Source: Bacteroidia bacterium (GTDB taxonomy: Bacteria; Bacteroidota; Bacteroidia; Bacteroidales; Azobacteroidaceae). Taken from it: 13,975 nt of DNA. The stretch is from the NCBI GenBank assembly GCA_025996865.1, contig BNTV01000120.1, positions 1-13,975 of the forward strand, in the 5' to 3' direction. The translations under genes and the position numbers were made by a program. Below, one piece after another: positions 1-7,645 of this stretch. The notes beneath the pieces were generated by a model, which was not told the origin of the DNA, did not search any database, and worked only from the letters and a program-made list of their open reading frames with translations. Positions within the stretch are counted from its first letter, which is position 1, and the number at the start of each line of letters is the position of its first letter.

Positions 1-2
1 AA

Positions 3-299
3 GAAGCCTATTATCATTCCTTGTTTCTGACATGGATGAAGATGTTAGGTTTTGACATTCAAGGAGAAGTAATGACTAACATCGGCAGAATTGATGCGGT
101 CTGGCATCAGCCCGATGTGACGGTAGTTGCTGAACTTAAATACGATGCCGAAAGAAAAATAGAGTTGCTCTTGGATGATGCCATAACGCAAATCCATGAA
201 AAGAAATATTACGAAAAATATCTCGACCGGAAAGTTATCCTTTTGGGGCTTTCCTTCAGTGGCAAAGAGATCGGTTGCCGAATAGAGCCGTTAAATTAA
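3..299 (+). CDS. C-terminal part of an AAA-ATPase-like/PD-(D/E)XK nuclease-domain protein (5' end outside window)
   Basis: The frame is open from the window edge, so the gene starts upstream. A TTG at 21 is only an internal codon. The visible 98 residues begin EAYYHSLFL and continue with a Glu in 'GEVMT', then 'GRIDAV' and 'VAELKY'. Together these form the E...GRxD...(A/F)ExK nuclease core found at the end of DUF1703 (PDDEXK_9) proteins. In that family an N-terminal AAA-ATPase-like domain precedes this part. The next gene downstream is a full-length paralogue with the same motifs in the same order, which supports the assignment. Members are numerous in Bacteroidota; the physiological role is not settled. 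The stop codon (297-299) overlaps the first bases of a perfect inverted repeat. Family assignment is fairly sure; function is not. Confidence 0.75.
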   Translation, partial: EAYYHSLFLTWMKMLGFDIQGEVMTNIGRIDAVWHQPDVTVVAELKYDAERKIELLLDDAITQIHEKKYYEKYLDRKVILLGLSFSGKEIGCRIEPLN

Positions 300-363
300 T
301 TGAGAATTGAGAATTGAAAATGCAGAATTATTTTTCAATTCTCAATTCTCAATTCTCAATTCA
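298..363. repeat. Heptamer-built perfect inverted repeat, 23-bp arms
   Basis: Arm 298-320 consists of AATTGAG, AATTGAG, AATTGAA and AA. Arm 332-354 is its exact reverse complement, with an 11-nt loop at 321-331. The right side carries one more heptamer, so CAATTCT/CAATTCA units run from 336 to 363. The left arm begins inside the stop codon of the upstream gene. The element fills most of the gap between the two paralogous genes. A transcript would form a long AU-rich hairpin, but no U-tract follows at the expected place, so it is not a canonical terminator. It may still protect or separate mRNAs. Confidence 0.85.
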
Positions 364-394
364 AAAAGCGTGTAAACAAATTAAACTAAATAGT

Positions 395-1945
395 ATGGAT
401 TTCAGCAGAAAATTACCAATAGGTATTCAGGATTTTGAGAAACTAAGAACAAGCAATTTCTTGTATGTTGACAAAACATCTTATCTTTATGAAATAGTGA
501 ACAATGGATGTCCCTATTTTTTAGGTCGTCCGCGCCGGTTTGGGAAAAGTCTTTTCCTTTCAACGCTAAAAGCTTATTTTCAAGGCAAGAAGGAACTTTT
601 TGAAGGGCTTGCCATTGCCGGTTTGGAAAAAGAATGGATAGAATATCCGGTTTTTCATTTGGATTTGAATATTAACAGTTATACAAAATTCGTCGATCTT
701 GAAAATGCGTTTGAGGCATTGTTGTCGCGAATAGAAGAAGTTTGGGGCGCCAATGCTTCTGAGAAAGCATTTTCAACCCGTTTGGAGGGTTTGATGCGTC
801 GCGCTTATGAAAAAACGGGCAAACGAGTGGTGATTTTGATTGATGAATACGATAAACCACTTACAAGTACATTGGATAAGCCCGAACTTCACGAACAAAT
901 CCGTGAGGCATTGAGCGGTTTTTATGGCGTTCTCAAAACGGCAGACCCCTATTTACGCTTTCTTCTGTTAACCGGAATTACCAAATTTTCCAAAGTAAGC
1001 ATTTTCAGTCAATTGAATCAGTTGCAGGATATTAGCATGGATGAAAAATTCGCAGGAGTATGCGGGATTTCGCAATCCGAATTGATTGACAATTTTGAGC
1101 CGGAAATACGAACATTAGCCGAAAAGCAAAAGATGAGTTACGAGGAAATGCTCTCGGAACTCAAGAAACGTTACGACGGCTATCATTTTTGCGAAAATAC
1201 GGAAGGAATGTACAACCCTTTCAGTTTGCTGAATACTTTTGCAAAAAATGCGTTGCGTTATTACTGGTTTTCAACCGGTACGCCGACTTTTCTTATTAAA
1301 ATGCTTAAAGAAGCCAATTTTGCTATTCCCGATCTTGAAAACGATGTTACCATTGCAGCGCCTGCAATTGCCGATTATCGTGCCGGAGATACAAATCCGC
1401 TTCCGTTGCTCTATCAAACCGGGTATCTTACTATCAAAAATTTCGACCAATTATTCAATGAATACCGCTTGGGCTTTCCCAACGAAGAAGTGAAATATGG
1501 TTTTTTGAATGAATTACAACTTATTTATTCACCACAGACACACATAAATGCTGATTTTAGTGTTCCCAATTTTGTGAGAGATTTAATGGCAGCCAATGTG
1601 GACGGTTTTATGAATCGACTTCGTGCTTTTTTTGCTGCTATCCCTAATGATTTAAGTAACAAAACGGAAAGAGATTATCAAACCACTTTCTATTTGTTGT
1701 TCACGTTGATGGGGCAATTTGTGCAAACCGAAGTAAAAAGTGCCGTTGGGCGTTCCGATGCTGTGGTTTGGTTGAAAGACACCGTTTATGTTTTTGAATT
1801 TAAACTTTCCGAAAATGCCTCTGCCGAAGATGCACTCCAACAAATTGACGACAAAGGTTATCTGATTCCATACAGTGCCGGCGAACGGCAAATTGTAAAA
1901 ATCGGAGCAGAATTTAGTTGGGCGGAACGAACATTAAGCCGCTGA
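395..1945 (+). CDS. AAA-ATPase-like protein with C-terminal PD-(D/E)XK nuclease domain (DUF1703 family)
   Basis: The product is 516 aa from the ATG at 395. A longer reading from TTG 314 is rejected because its first 20 or so codons translate the heptamer repeat. The N-terminus has 'LPIGIQDFEKLR' and 'YVDKT', typical of AAA-ATPase_like (PF09820) proteins. Walker A is GRPRRFGKS (44-52) and Walker B is VVILIDEYD (145-153). The C-terminal nuclease-like domain has E446, GRSDAV (452-457) and FEFK (467-470), the E/D/ExK set. These features predict ATP binding and a nuclease fold, probably cytoplasmic; the cellular role of the family is not established. The upstream gene is a tandem paralogue. The best alternative view is a mobile or selfish gene family, since copies are often scattered and tandem in Bacteroidota. 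Family call is strong, function unknown. Confidence 0.88.
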   Translation: MDFSRKLPIGIQDFEKLRTSNFLYVDKTSYLYEIVNNGCPYFLGRPRRFGKSLFLSTLKAYFQGKKELFEGLAIAGLEKEWIEYPVFHLDLNINSYTKFVDLENAFEALLSRIEEVWGANASEKAFSTRLEGLMRRAYEKTGKRVVILIDEYDKPLTSTLDKPELHEQIREALSGFYGVLKTADPYLRFLLLTGITKFSKVSIFSQLNQLQDISMDEKFAGVCGISQSELIDNFEPEIRTLAEKQKMSYEEMLSELKKRYDGYHFCENTEGMYNPFSLLNTFAKNALRYYWFSTGTPTFLIKMLKEANFAIPDLENDVTIAAPAIADYRAGDTNPLPLLYQTGYLTIKNFDQLFNEYRLGFPNEEVKYGFLNELQLIYSPQTHINADFSVPNFVRDLMAANVDGFMNRLRAFFAAIPNDLSNKTERDYQTTFYLLFTLMGQFVQTEVKSAVGRSDAVVWLKDTVYVFEFKLSENASAEDALQQIDDKGYLIPYSAGERQIVKIGAEFSWAERTLSR

Positions 1946-1949
1946 GTAA

Positions 1950-2046
1950 ATTCTTAAACTGCTGCTCATCCTCTATCCTGCTTACCCATTCTTACTTGAA
2001 TGCGAAGAATAAACAGGCAGATGCAGCAAGCGGATATACAATGTAA
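1950..2046 (+). pseudogene. Possible 3' remnant of a membrane-protein gene with a 1-nt frameshift
   Basis: The stretch between the nuclease-domain gene and the glycosidase is not random-looking. From 1950 a frame encodes a hydrophobic run, KLLLILYPAYPFLL. Shifting by one base at about 1998-2000 continues it as NAKNKQADAASGYTM and a stop at 2044-2046. That looks like a last transmembrane helix plus a polar tail, as at the end of a transporter. Neither piece is long enough to identify a family. The idea of decay, or of interruption by the neighbouring nuclease-domain genes, is inference. It could equally be chance in a short spacer. Confidence 0.25.
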
Positions 2047-2100
2047 GGAAACAGGTTCGGGAAAATATCATTTTGAAACAAATTTATAAACAATTAATAT

Positions 2101-3825
2101 ATGAGTAAGCATCCTTTTAAACAGTGTTTTTTCGTCGTTCTATTTTTGACGGTAATCGTGGATTTTCAAATAAAAGCCGATGGAAAATCATCTGAGAATC
2201 TGCAATCAACCATCCAATTAAACTGGGGAAGTACCGATGTGCGCTATGATAGCCTGGCTGTGCCGGCAATCCAAAAAACGTCGTTCCTGTCGGAAAAAAC
2301 ATGGAAAGGCGAACGAATAAACATACAAGCCGTTCTGCGCACTGAAACCGATTTGCACGAGGTAACCGTTTCCGTCAGTGATTTGAAAAACGGACAGGCT
2401 GTCATTCCGGAATCAGCCGTTAAAACCCATTTTGTCCGTTATGTGATGACTGATGAACTGAATAAAGACGGGAAAGGCGCTTGCGGACATCGTCCCGACA
2501 AGTCGGAATGGGACTCTTCAATGGTGGCTGATGTGCTGGATATTGCGAAAAAAATAGATGTGGCAGCTCATACAACACAACCAATCTGGGTAAATGTATG
2601 GACACCTGCCGATGCCAAAGCCGGAAAATATAAAGGAACATTGACCGTATCGGGGAAAGATTTCGCTCCGAGAACATTAAACATCGAATTGGAAGTATTG
2701 AACCGCACCTTACCTGCTCCTCAAAATTGGAAATTTCATTTGGATTTATGGCAAAATCCCTATTCCGTAGCGCGCTATCATCAAGTCCCTTTGTGGAGCC
2801 AAGCCCATTTTGATGCGATGCGCCCCGTAATGAAAATGCTTGCCGATGCCGGCCAGAAAGTAATCACAACAACCATTATGCACAAACCGTGGAACGGACA
2901 AACGGAAGACTTTTTCGACAGCATGGTAGGTAAAACCAAGAAAATAGACGGCCGTTGGACGTATGACTATACGGTGTTCGACCAATGGGTGGAATTTATG
3001 CAAAGTCTGGGCATTGACAAGCAAATAAACTGCTATACGCTGATTCCCTGGGCGCTCAGTTTCGACTATTTTGACCAATCGACCAACCGGGTTTTATATG
3101 TGCAGGCAAAGCCCGGCGATGCCACATATAACGAATACTGGGGAAATTTTCTTTCCGACTTTTCCCGGCACTTACGTCAAAAAGGCTGGTTTGATAAAAC
3201 CACCATTGCTATGGACGAACGAGGATTAGGGGCAATGCAAGAGGCTATTAAAGTGATCAAAAAAGCTGATTCGGAATTTAAGATTTCGCTGGCGGGAAAT
3301 TATCATGCCGAAATAGAAAAAGACTTGTATGATTTGTGCCTTGCTTTCGGCAATCAATTTCCGGCAGACGTGAAAGCGGAAAGAGAGCGGACAGGAAAGG
3401 TTAGTACCGTTTACACTTGTTGTGCCGAGGCTCGTCCCAATACATTTACTTTTTCGCCTCCGGCAGAAGCAACATGGATAGGTTGGCACGCGCTGGCAGG
3501 CAATTACGATGGCTACCTGCGATGGGCGTACAACAGTTGGACGCTCGACCCCTTGCACGATTCCCGTTTCCGTTCATGGGCAGCAGGCGATTGCTATTTA
3601 GTTTATCCCGGTGGACGAAGCAGTATCCGCTTTGAACGATTGATAGAAGGCATTCAGGATTACGAGAAATGCAGGATACTGAAAGAAGAATTTCTGAAAA
3701 AAGGTATGAAAACAGAATTAGACAAACTTAATCGACTGGTTTCCAGATTTACCATAGAAGAATTAACAAGGCAGGGAGCCGGCAAGATGGTGGACAATGC
3801 AAGGAATGAATTAAACAGGTATTAA
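2101..3825 (+). CDS. Exported GH123/DUF4091-type glycoside hydrolase
   Basis: The product is 574 aa. The N-terminus has Lys residues, a hydrophobic core (about 10-20) and a plausible signal peptidase site after Ala26 (IKA/DG), so it is probably periplasmic or exported. An N-terminal beta-rich region (about 35-200) precedes a catalytic barrel (about 210-525). The barrel carries 'MDERGLG' with the adjacent pair D372-E373. In characterised GH123 beta-N-acetylgalactosaminidases such an Asp-Glu pair performs substrate-assisted hydrolysis. The C-terminal block with 'ATWIGWHA', 'YDGYLRWAYNSW', 'DPLHDSRF' and 'IEGIQDYEK' is typical of DUF4091. The predicted substrate is a beta-GalNAc-containing glycan, but many DUF4091 proteins are untested. 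No SusC/SusD pair or other glycan gene is adjacent. The gene is convergent with the protease gene, nine bases apart, with no clear terminator between. Confidence 0.85.
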   Translation: MSKHPFKQCFFVVLFLTVIVDFQIKADGKSSENLQSTIQLNWGSTDVRYDSLAVPAIQKTSFLSEKTWKGERINIQAVLRTETDLHEVTVSVSDLKNGQAVIPESAVKTHFVRYVMTDELNKDGKGACGHRPDKSEWDSSMVADVLDIAKKIDVAAHTTQPIWVNVWTPADAKAGKYKGTLTVSGKDFAPRTLNIELEVLNRTLPAPQNWKFHLDLWQNPYSVARYHQVPLWSQAHFDAMRPVMKMLADAGQKVITTTIMHKPWNGQTEDFFDSMVGKTKKIDGRWTYDYTVFDQWVEFMQSLGIDKQINCYTLIPWALSFDYFDQSTNRVLYVQAKPGDATYNEYWGNFLSDFSRHLRQKGWFDKTTIAMDERGLGAMQEAIKVIKKADSEFKISLAGNYHAEIEKDLYDLCLAFGNQFPADVKAERERTGKVSTVYTCCAEARPNTFTFSPPAEATWIGWHALAGNYDGYLRWAYNSWTLDPLHDSRFRSWAAGDCYLVYPGGRSSIRFERLIEGIQDYEKCRILKEEFLKKGMKTELDKLNRLVSRFTIEELTRQGAGKMVDNARNELNRY

Positions 3826-3834
3826 TAGCAAGTT

Positions 3835-4749
3835 TCAGACGACCTCTTTTTGTTTCCTAACCTGCCAAAAAGCAAAAGCAAACAACACAAGCGATAAAAT
3901 CGAAAGCCACCAGGTATTTCCATATCCTAAATTATCCATCGCCTCCATTTGTTTGGAATCATCTTGGTAGATGGTGAAGAGGATTACGCCTAAAAAATTG
4001 TTGGTAAAATGTGCTAAAATAGGAATCCACAGGTTTTTAGTGAAATCCAGCAGGTAGCCGAAATAAGCGCCTAACAACATTCGCGGAATAAAACCGTAAA
4101 ATTGAAAGTGAATAAAACTGAACAGGAAAGCAACCGACCAGATAACAATATGCTTGTTGCGAATCATCTGACTGAAAATTTTTTGCAGCACTCCCCTGAA
4201 AATAAATTCTTCACCGACAGCGGCAAAAACGGCTACAATCAATACATTAAAAATAATTGCTTGAATATTCTCGGCGCGTAGCATGGATTCAATTAATTTG
4301 CCATTGGCTTCTTCCATCGTTTTCATATACTCTTCCACACCTTTCAAAAAATCCGGTAAAACTAATTGTTGGTTCAACTGAGTAATCAGGTTCAGGAAAG
4401 GAAGGACAAAAATCATGCTCAGAATCGTCCAAAATACCGTCGAACCGTTAAACGGAGTATTCAAATATAAATAATCTTTATAATTTTCGCTGAACAAATA
4501 AGCCGTTAACAAAGCCGGAAAAATAAAAAAGCCTAACTGGTTAAGAAATTGCATCTCTCTCAAATAGACCGGGTAATCAGCTAAATTTGCCAAAATTTCA
4601 GTCATGACTTCCATATTGAAACCGGATTTGAGTGCAATAAGGAACACTGAAGCTGCTCCTCCCGTCACACCTCCGACAATAACGATTCCAATGAACAGAA
4701 TGAACCGGACAAAACCGCCCGAATCTTTGAATACACCTTTTAAAATCAT
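3835..4749 (-). CDS. CPBP (CAAX/Abi-type) intramembrane metalloprotease
   Basis: The 304-aa protein has several hydrophobic segments (about 14-40, 70-88, 103-122, 162-180, 200-235, 240-260, 280-296), so it is a polytopic inner-membrane protein. The three family motifs are present: EExxxR at E180-E181-R185, FxxxH at F210-H214, and HxxxN at H247-N251. The Glu and His residues are the expected metal/catalytic ligands, so the enzyme looks intact. Family members include CAAX prenyl proteases and bacterial proteins linked to bacteriocin immunity or membrane protein processing; the substrate here cannot be told. It starts four bases after the stop of the DHOD-like gene and is probably its co-transcribed partner. 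Confidence 0.9.
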   Translation of the reverse strand: MILKGVFKDSGGFVRFILFIGIVIVGGVTGGAASVFLIALKSGFNMEVMTEILANLADYPVYLREMQFLNQLGFFIFPALLTAYLFSENYKDYLYLNTPFNGSTVFWTILSMIFVLPFLNLITQLNQQLVLPDFLKGVEEYMKTMEEANGKLIESMLRAENIQAIIFNVLIVAVFAAVGEEFIFRGVLQKIFSQMIRNKHIVIWSVAFLFSFIHFQFYGFIPRMLLGAYFGYLLDFTKNLWIPILAHFTNNFLGVILFTIYQDDSKQMEAMDNLGYGNTWWLSILSLVLFAFAFWQVRKQKEVV

Positions 4750-4753
4750 CGCA

Positions 4754-5731
4754 TTAGTCTCTGTTGGAAAAATATTTCATGAATTGAACCCGCTCGTGCA
4801 AAGACGGATTCTGAATTTCGCCGAAGTTCAGTTTTCCCTTTACTTCTTCGATGGACTTGAAATCCTTGATAGCCATCCATTCCTCCAAACTCCGGTTCAT
4901 CGCCTGGATAAATTCATTGCCGTGCTGGTAAACGGTGCTGCACAACTCAACGGCCGAAGCACCGCAAAGAATACATTTGACAACATCTTCCCAATCGTAA
5001 ATACCTGTACAGGAAGCGATTGAAGCATTTTGAAGTCTCGTGCTTACCAAGGAAGTCCATCGCAACGTATCTGCCACTTCGCTGTTCGAACTGAACACAT
5101 ATCCCGAACGTGCCTGCATCAGATGAATGTCGATGTCCGGTTGATAAAAACGGCTGAAAAGTACAATTCCATCTGCACCGGCTTTCTGTAAATCATCCGT
5201 CAGTTTTACAATATGGCTGAAATATTTACTCATTTTCACAATTACAGGAATATCCACGATTGACTTCACTTTTTGAGTAATCCGCAAATAAATATCTTCT
5301 ACAGAATTTTCCGGTTGGTCCATTTCAGTATTTAATCCGAAAATGTTCAGTTCAATCGCGTCGGCGCCGGCCATTTCTATTTGACGGACAAAATCAATCC
5401 ATCCGTTTTCACGATAACAGTTGATACTTGCAATAATCGGAATACGGCACAATTCTTTGGAGCTTTTTATCAATTTCAGGTAATCTTCCAATTGCATTCC
5501 ATTGACAACATTCCGGATATAATCCTGTGCATTCGGACAATCTGTCCAAATTTCTCTGTGTGTTTGTATTTCAATTTGCTCCTCAAAAATGGAAGGTAGT
5601 ATAACTGCTCCTACTCCCGCTTTTTCAAGTTCCTTGTTTTTTTCCGGTGTGTTCGTTAACCCTGAACTTCCTATAATAATAGGATTAATTAAATTCAAAC
5701 CCGCAAAATTCGTCATCAAAATCTTCTTCAT
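4754..5731 (-). CDS. Dihydroorotate dehydrogenase-like flavoprotein lacking the catalytic Cys
   Basis: The 325-aa protein has a class 1 DHOD-like TIM-barrel sequence. Cues are 'NPIIIGSSGLT' (16-26), 'NGMQLEDY' (77-84, with the substrate-type Asn77), 'GADAIELNIFGLN' (122-134), K166 in 'VKMS', and a C-terminal FMN-phosphate-type segment, 'CTGIYDWEDVVKCILCGASA' (241-260). In class 1A enzymes the loop reads ELNLSCPN, and its Cys is the catalytic base. Here the aligned stretch is ELNIFGLN, so the Cys is replaced by Gly132 while both Asn residues stay. It is therefore probably not the pyrimidine-pathway PyrD but one of the 'DHOD-like' proteins of unknown substrate. FMN binding is likely. It leads a two-gene unit with the CPBP protease and has its own promoter upstream. 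Confidence 0.85.
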   Translation of the reverse strand: MKKILMTNFAGLNLINPIIIGSSGLTNTPEKNKELEKAGVGAVILPSIFEEQIEIQTHREIWTDCPNAQDYIRNVVNGMQLEDYLKLIKSSKELCRIPIIASINCYRENGWIDFVRQIEMAGADAIELNIFGLNTEMDQPENSVEDIYLRITQKVKSIVDIPVIVKMSKYFSHIVKLTDDLQKAGADGIVLFSRFYQPDIDIHLMQARSGYVFSSNSEVADTLRWTSLVSTRLQNASIASCTGIYDWEDVVKCILCGASAVELCSTVYQHGNEFIQAMNRSLEEWMAIKDFKSIEEVKGKLNFGEIQNPSLHERVQFMKYFSNRD

Positions 5732-5768
5732 ATATTTTTAAGTATGAATTAAATTTAAATACAGAATA

Positions 5769-5799
5769 CAAAACTATTAAAATTATTGATAAAAACCAA
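5769..5799 (-). promoter_or_regulatory. Bacteroidota-type promoter of the DHOD-like/CPBP unit
   Basis: On the minus strand TAGTTTTG (5776-5769) matches the -7 consensus TAnnTTTG exactly. A TTG at 5799-5797 lies 20 nt upstream of it, the normal -33 distance for the Bacteroidota primary sigma factor. The distance to the ATG leaves a leader of roughly 30 nt. The -33 element sits immediately after the yggS stop, so this unit can be transcribed separately from the engB cluster. Confidence 0.6.
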
Positions 5800-5801
5800 T
5801 A

Positions 5802-6473
5802 TTAATTTCTATTTCTTTGGCCAAATATCCTGCCGCCAATTCTTACTATGGTACTACCTTCTTCAATAGCAATGAGATAATCATCGCTCATGCCGATAGA
5901 TAATTCATTAAAAAAATGAGCGCCGGCAAAATAATTATTCTTGATTTTCGTAAAAAAAGCGTTTAATCCGTTAAATTCACGCCGGATTTGTTGCTCGTCA
6001 TCAGTGAAAGTAGCCAAACCCATTAGACCTCCGATTTGAATGTTTTTCAATGCATCGAAAGTTTTTTCTTCCAGTAATTTCTCGACTTCTTCATAAAGGA
6101 ATCCGAATTTATGCGTTTCCTGTGCAATGTGGATTTGTAACAAAACATTTATTTTGCGATTGTGGTTTTGAGCTTGCCGGTTGATTTCCTCCAAAAGTCG
6201 CAGACTATCAGCGCTTTGTATTGTATGAATAAATGGCGCGATATGCTTGACTTTATTCGCTTGCAAATGTCCGGTAAAATGCCATTCGATGTCCTTCGGT
6301 AAATGTTCGTATTTCGGAACCAATTCCTGCACATGGTTTTCCCCGAAAATCCGTTGGCCGGCAGCATACGCTTCCAACAAAACGGATTCGGGATGAAACT
6401 TTGAAACGGCCGTCAGACGGACATTTTCAGGTAAAGTTTCCTTGATTTGCCGAAGATTTTCAGCTACATTCAT
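5802..6473 (-). CDS. yggS: YggS/PLPBP-family pyridoxal-phosphate homeostasis protein
   Basis: The product is 223 aa, normal length for the family. The PLP lysine is K25 in 'TAVSKFHPES'. Further family blocks are FGENHVQEL (43-51), WHFTGHLQANKVKHI (64-78), GGLMGLATFTDD (148-159), ELSIGMSDDY (190-199) and RIGGRIFG (211-218). The last is a local variant of the more usual RIGTxIFG. These single-domain TIM-barrel proteins bind PLP and affect vitamin B6 and amino-acid homeostasis in the cytoplasm; no enzymatic reaction is firmly assigned. It follows the DUF4494 gene by 17 bp and is probably the last gene of the engB transcript. Confidence 0.95.
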   Translation of the reverse strand: MNVAENLRQIKETLPENVRLTAVSKFHPESVLLEAYAAGQRIFGENHVQELVPKYEHLPKDIEWHFTGHLQANKVKHIAPFIHTIQSADSLRLLEEINRQAQNHNRKINVLLQIHIAQETHKFGFLYEEVEKLLEEKTFDALKNIQIGGLMGLATFTDDEQQIRREFNGLNAFFTKIKNNYFAGAHFFNELSIGMSDDYLIAIEEGSTIVRIGGRIFGQRNRN

Positions 6474-6490
6474 TTTCCTTTTATCTGTCG

Positions 6491-6922
6491 TTATTTTTCA
6501 GCAGAAAATGGAAAAACATCCATAATCATTGTTTCCGAAACCGAAGCTATCACGTAATCGGCCATAGTTCCTTTCATTCCCTCTTCCAAAACGGCAATGG
6601 CTTCTTTCAAATCCGAAGCTTGCGCCAACATCGTGGCTGCGGTCTTTTTTTCAGCCCCGTTTTTTTCGTCCAACGAGATGAAAACAACTTTAAATCTATA
6701 GTAACGGTCTCCATCTTCGTTGGTAAACAATTCCGCAATCCTTGCCCTTTTAATATCGGCAACCGTAAATTCACCGCTGATATAAGGTTTCATTTCCTCG
6801 ATAATCCGCGCTTCTGCTTCCGTAAATGAAAGTGCATCCACCAAATAAGGTTCGGTCACTCGTTTCTGAACCCCATTTTCCATCATCTTCTCGTATGAGA
6901 TTTTACATTCGAACCAATTCAT
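6491..6922 (-). CDS. DUF4494 family protein
   Basis: This small protein of 143 aa starts MNWFECKISYEK and contains 'TEAEARIIEEMKPYISGEF' and 'YYRFKVVFISLDE', features of the Bacteroidota-specific DUF4494 family. It has no signal peptide or membrane segment, so it is probably cytoplasmic. Function is unknown. The central 'F..VDALSFTEAEAR' region followed by beta strands suggests a small alpha/beta fold; no catalytic motif is apparent. It lies between engB (37-bp gap containing a heptamer repeat) and yggS (17-bp gap), in the same orientation. Co-transcription with yggS is likely, but the context does not reveal a task. Confidence 0.85.
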   Translation of the reverse strand: MNWFECKISYEKMMENGVQKRVTEPYLVDALSFTEAEARIIEEMKPYISGEFTVADIKRARIAELFTNEDGDRYYRFKVVFISLDEKNGAEKKTAATMLAQASDLKEAIAVLEEGMKGTMADYVIASVSETMIMDVFPFSAEK

Positions 6923-6926
6923 ATAG

Positions 6927-6954
6927 TAAACTAAAAGTTAAAAACTAAAAACTA
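6927..6954. repeat. Heptanucleotide tandem repeat, AAAACTA type (4 units)
   Basis: Four consecutive 7-nt units occupy the engB-DUF4494 gap: TAAACTA, AAAGTTA, AAAACTA, AAAACTA. The first two are degenerate and the last two identical. It lies immediately upstream of the DUF4494 start codon and so forms most of that gene's leader. The unit length matches the two other repeats in the window although the unit sequence differs. Confidence 0.7.
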
Positions 6955-6959
6955 ATATT

Positions 6960-7577
6960 TTATTTTCCTTTATCTTGATTTTGAATCATTTGGTTTATTT
7001 CTTCTATATAATTCAAAATCTCCTCTTTACCTGTTTTCCGTTCCGAAGAAGTGAAAAAAATCGGCGGAAGTTCTTCCCAGGTTTCTAACAACGAGGCTTT
7101 ATAATTTTCGATATTTTTCTTTAATTTGGCTTGGGAAATCTTATCTGCCTTTGTAAAAACAATAGTAAAAGGAATCCCATCTTCGCCCAAGCGTGTAATA
7201 AATTCCAAATCAATTTTTTGCGGTTCATGCCTGCAATCCAATAGCACAAAAAGACAGGTCAAAGCTTCCCGGCTATCAAGATAAGCATCAATAATCTCCT
7301 GAATTTTTTCACGTCCTTTTTTTCCCCTTTGCGCGTAACCGTAACCCGGTAAATCTACGAGGTACCATTCGTCATTAATCATAAAGTGATTGATTAACTG
7401 CGTTTTGCCGGGCGTAGAAGAAGTCATCGCCAAACCTTTTTTTCCGGTCAGCATGTTAATCAAAGAAGATTTTCCGACATTTGAACGGCCGATAAATGCA
7501 TATTCAGGCCATCCGTCCTGCGGACATTTCGCGGGGTCGGTGTTGCTGATTACGAACTCGGCTTTTTTGATATTCAT
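6960..7577 (-). CDS. engB: Ribosome-biogenesis GTPase EngB/YihA/YsxC
   Basis: The 205-aa single-domain GTPase has all G motifs: G1 GRSNVGKS (30-37), G2 region TPGKTQ (55-60), G3 DLPGYGYA (75-82), G4 TKADK (142-146) and G5 TSSER (176-180). The '[18 protein letters not shown]' start and 'DLPGYGYA' are diagnostic of EngB rather than Era or Der. The protein acts in the cytoplasm in large-subunit assembly and is usually essential. It heads a cluster with DUF4494 and yggS and has a consensus-like promoter 27 bp before its ATG. The gene appears intact. Confidence 0.96.
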   Translation of the reverse strand: MNIKKAEFVISNTDPAKCPQDGWPEYAFIGRSNVGKSSLINMLTGKKGLAMTSSTPGKTQLINHFMINDEWYLVDLPGYGYAQRGKKGREKIQEIIDAYLDSREALTCLFVLLDCRHEPQKIDLEFITRLGEDGIPFTIVFTKADKISQAKLKKNIENYKASLLETWEELPPIFFTSSERKTGKEEILNYIEEINQMIQNQDKGK

Positions 7578-7603
7578 TTCTTGAAAAATTTATTAACGGG
7601 CAA

Positions 7604-7635
7604 CAAAGTTAGTGTTTTTTTATCGAATTGTGAAA
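7604..7635 (-). promoter_or_regulatory. Bacteroidota-type promoter of engB
   Basis: On the minus strand TAACTTTG (7611-7604) is an exact TAnnTTTG -7 element. TTTC at 7635-7632 stands in the -33 position with a 20-nt spacer, one base off TTTG. The leader is about 20 nt. The site lies between the queA stop and engB, so engB need not depend on queA transcription. Confidence 0.6.
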
Positions 7636-7645
7636 TCGGACGACA

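Noticed and set aside
298..363. CRISPR array
   Set aside because: Units are 7 nt with no spacers, and no cas gene is near.
314..394. N-terminal extension of the second nuclease-domain gene from TTG 314
   Set aside because: The added codons mostly translate the heptamer repeat (FSILNSQFSI), and family similarity begins at the ATG at 395.
2746..3078. 110-aa minus-strand reading under the glycosidase (and a similar one at 3226-3558)
   Set aside because: Both lie entirely antisense to a well-supported GH123 gene and show no recognisable motif.
3820..3860. Bidirectional terminator between the convergent glycosidase and protease genes
   Set aside because: No stable stem followed by a T-run is visible in the nine-base gap or the flanking ends.
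4604..5023. 139-aa plus-strand reading across the CPBP/DHOD-like junction
   Set aside because: It is antisense to two genes with clear family motifs; it has no motif of its own.
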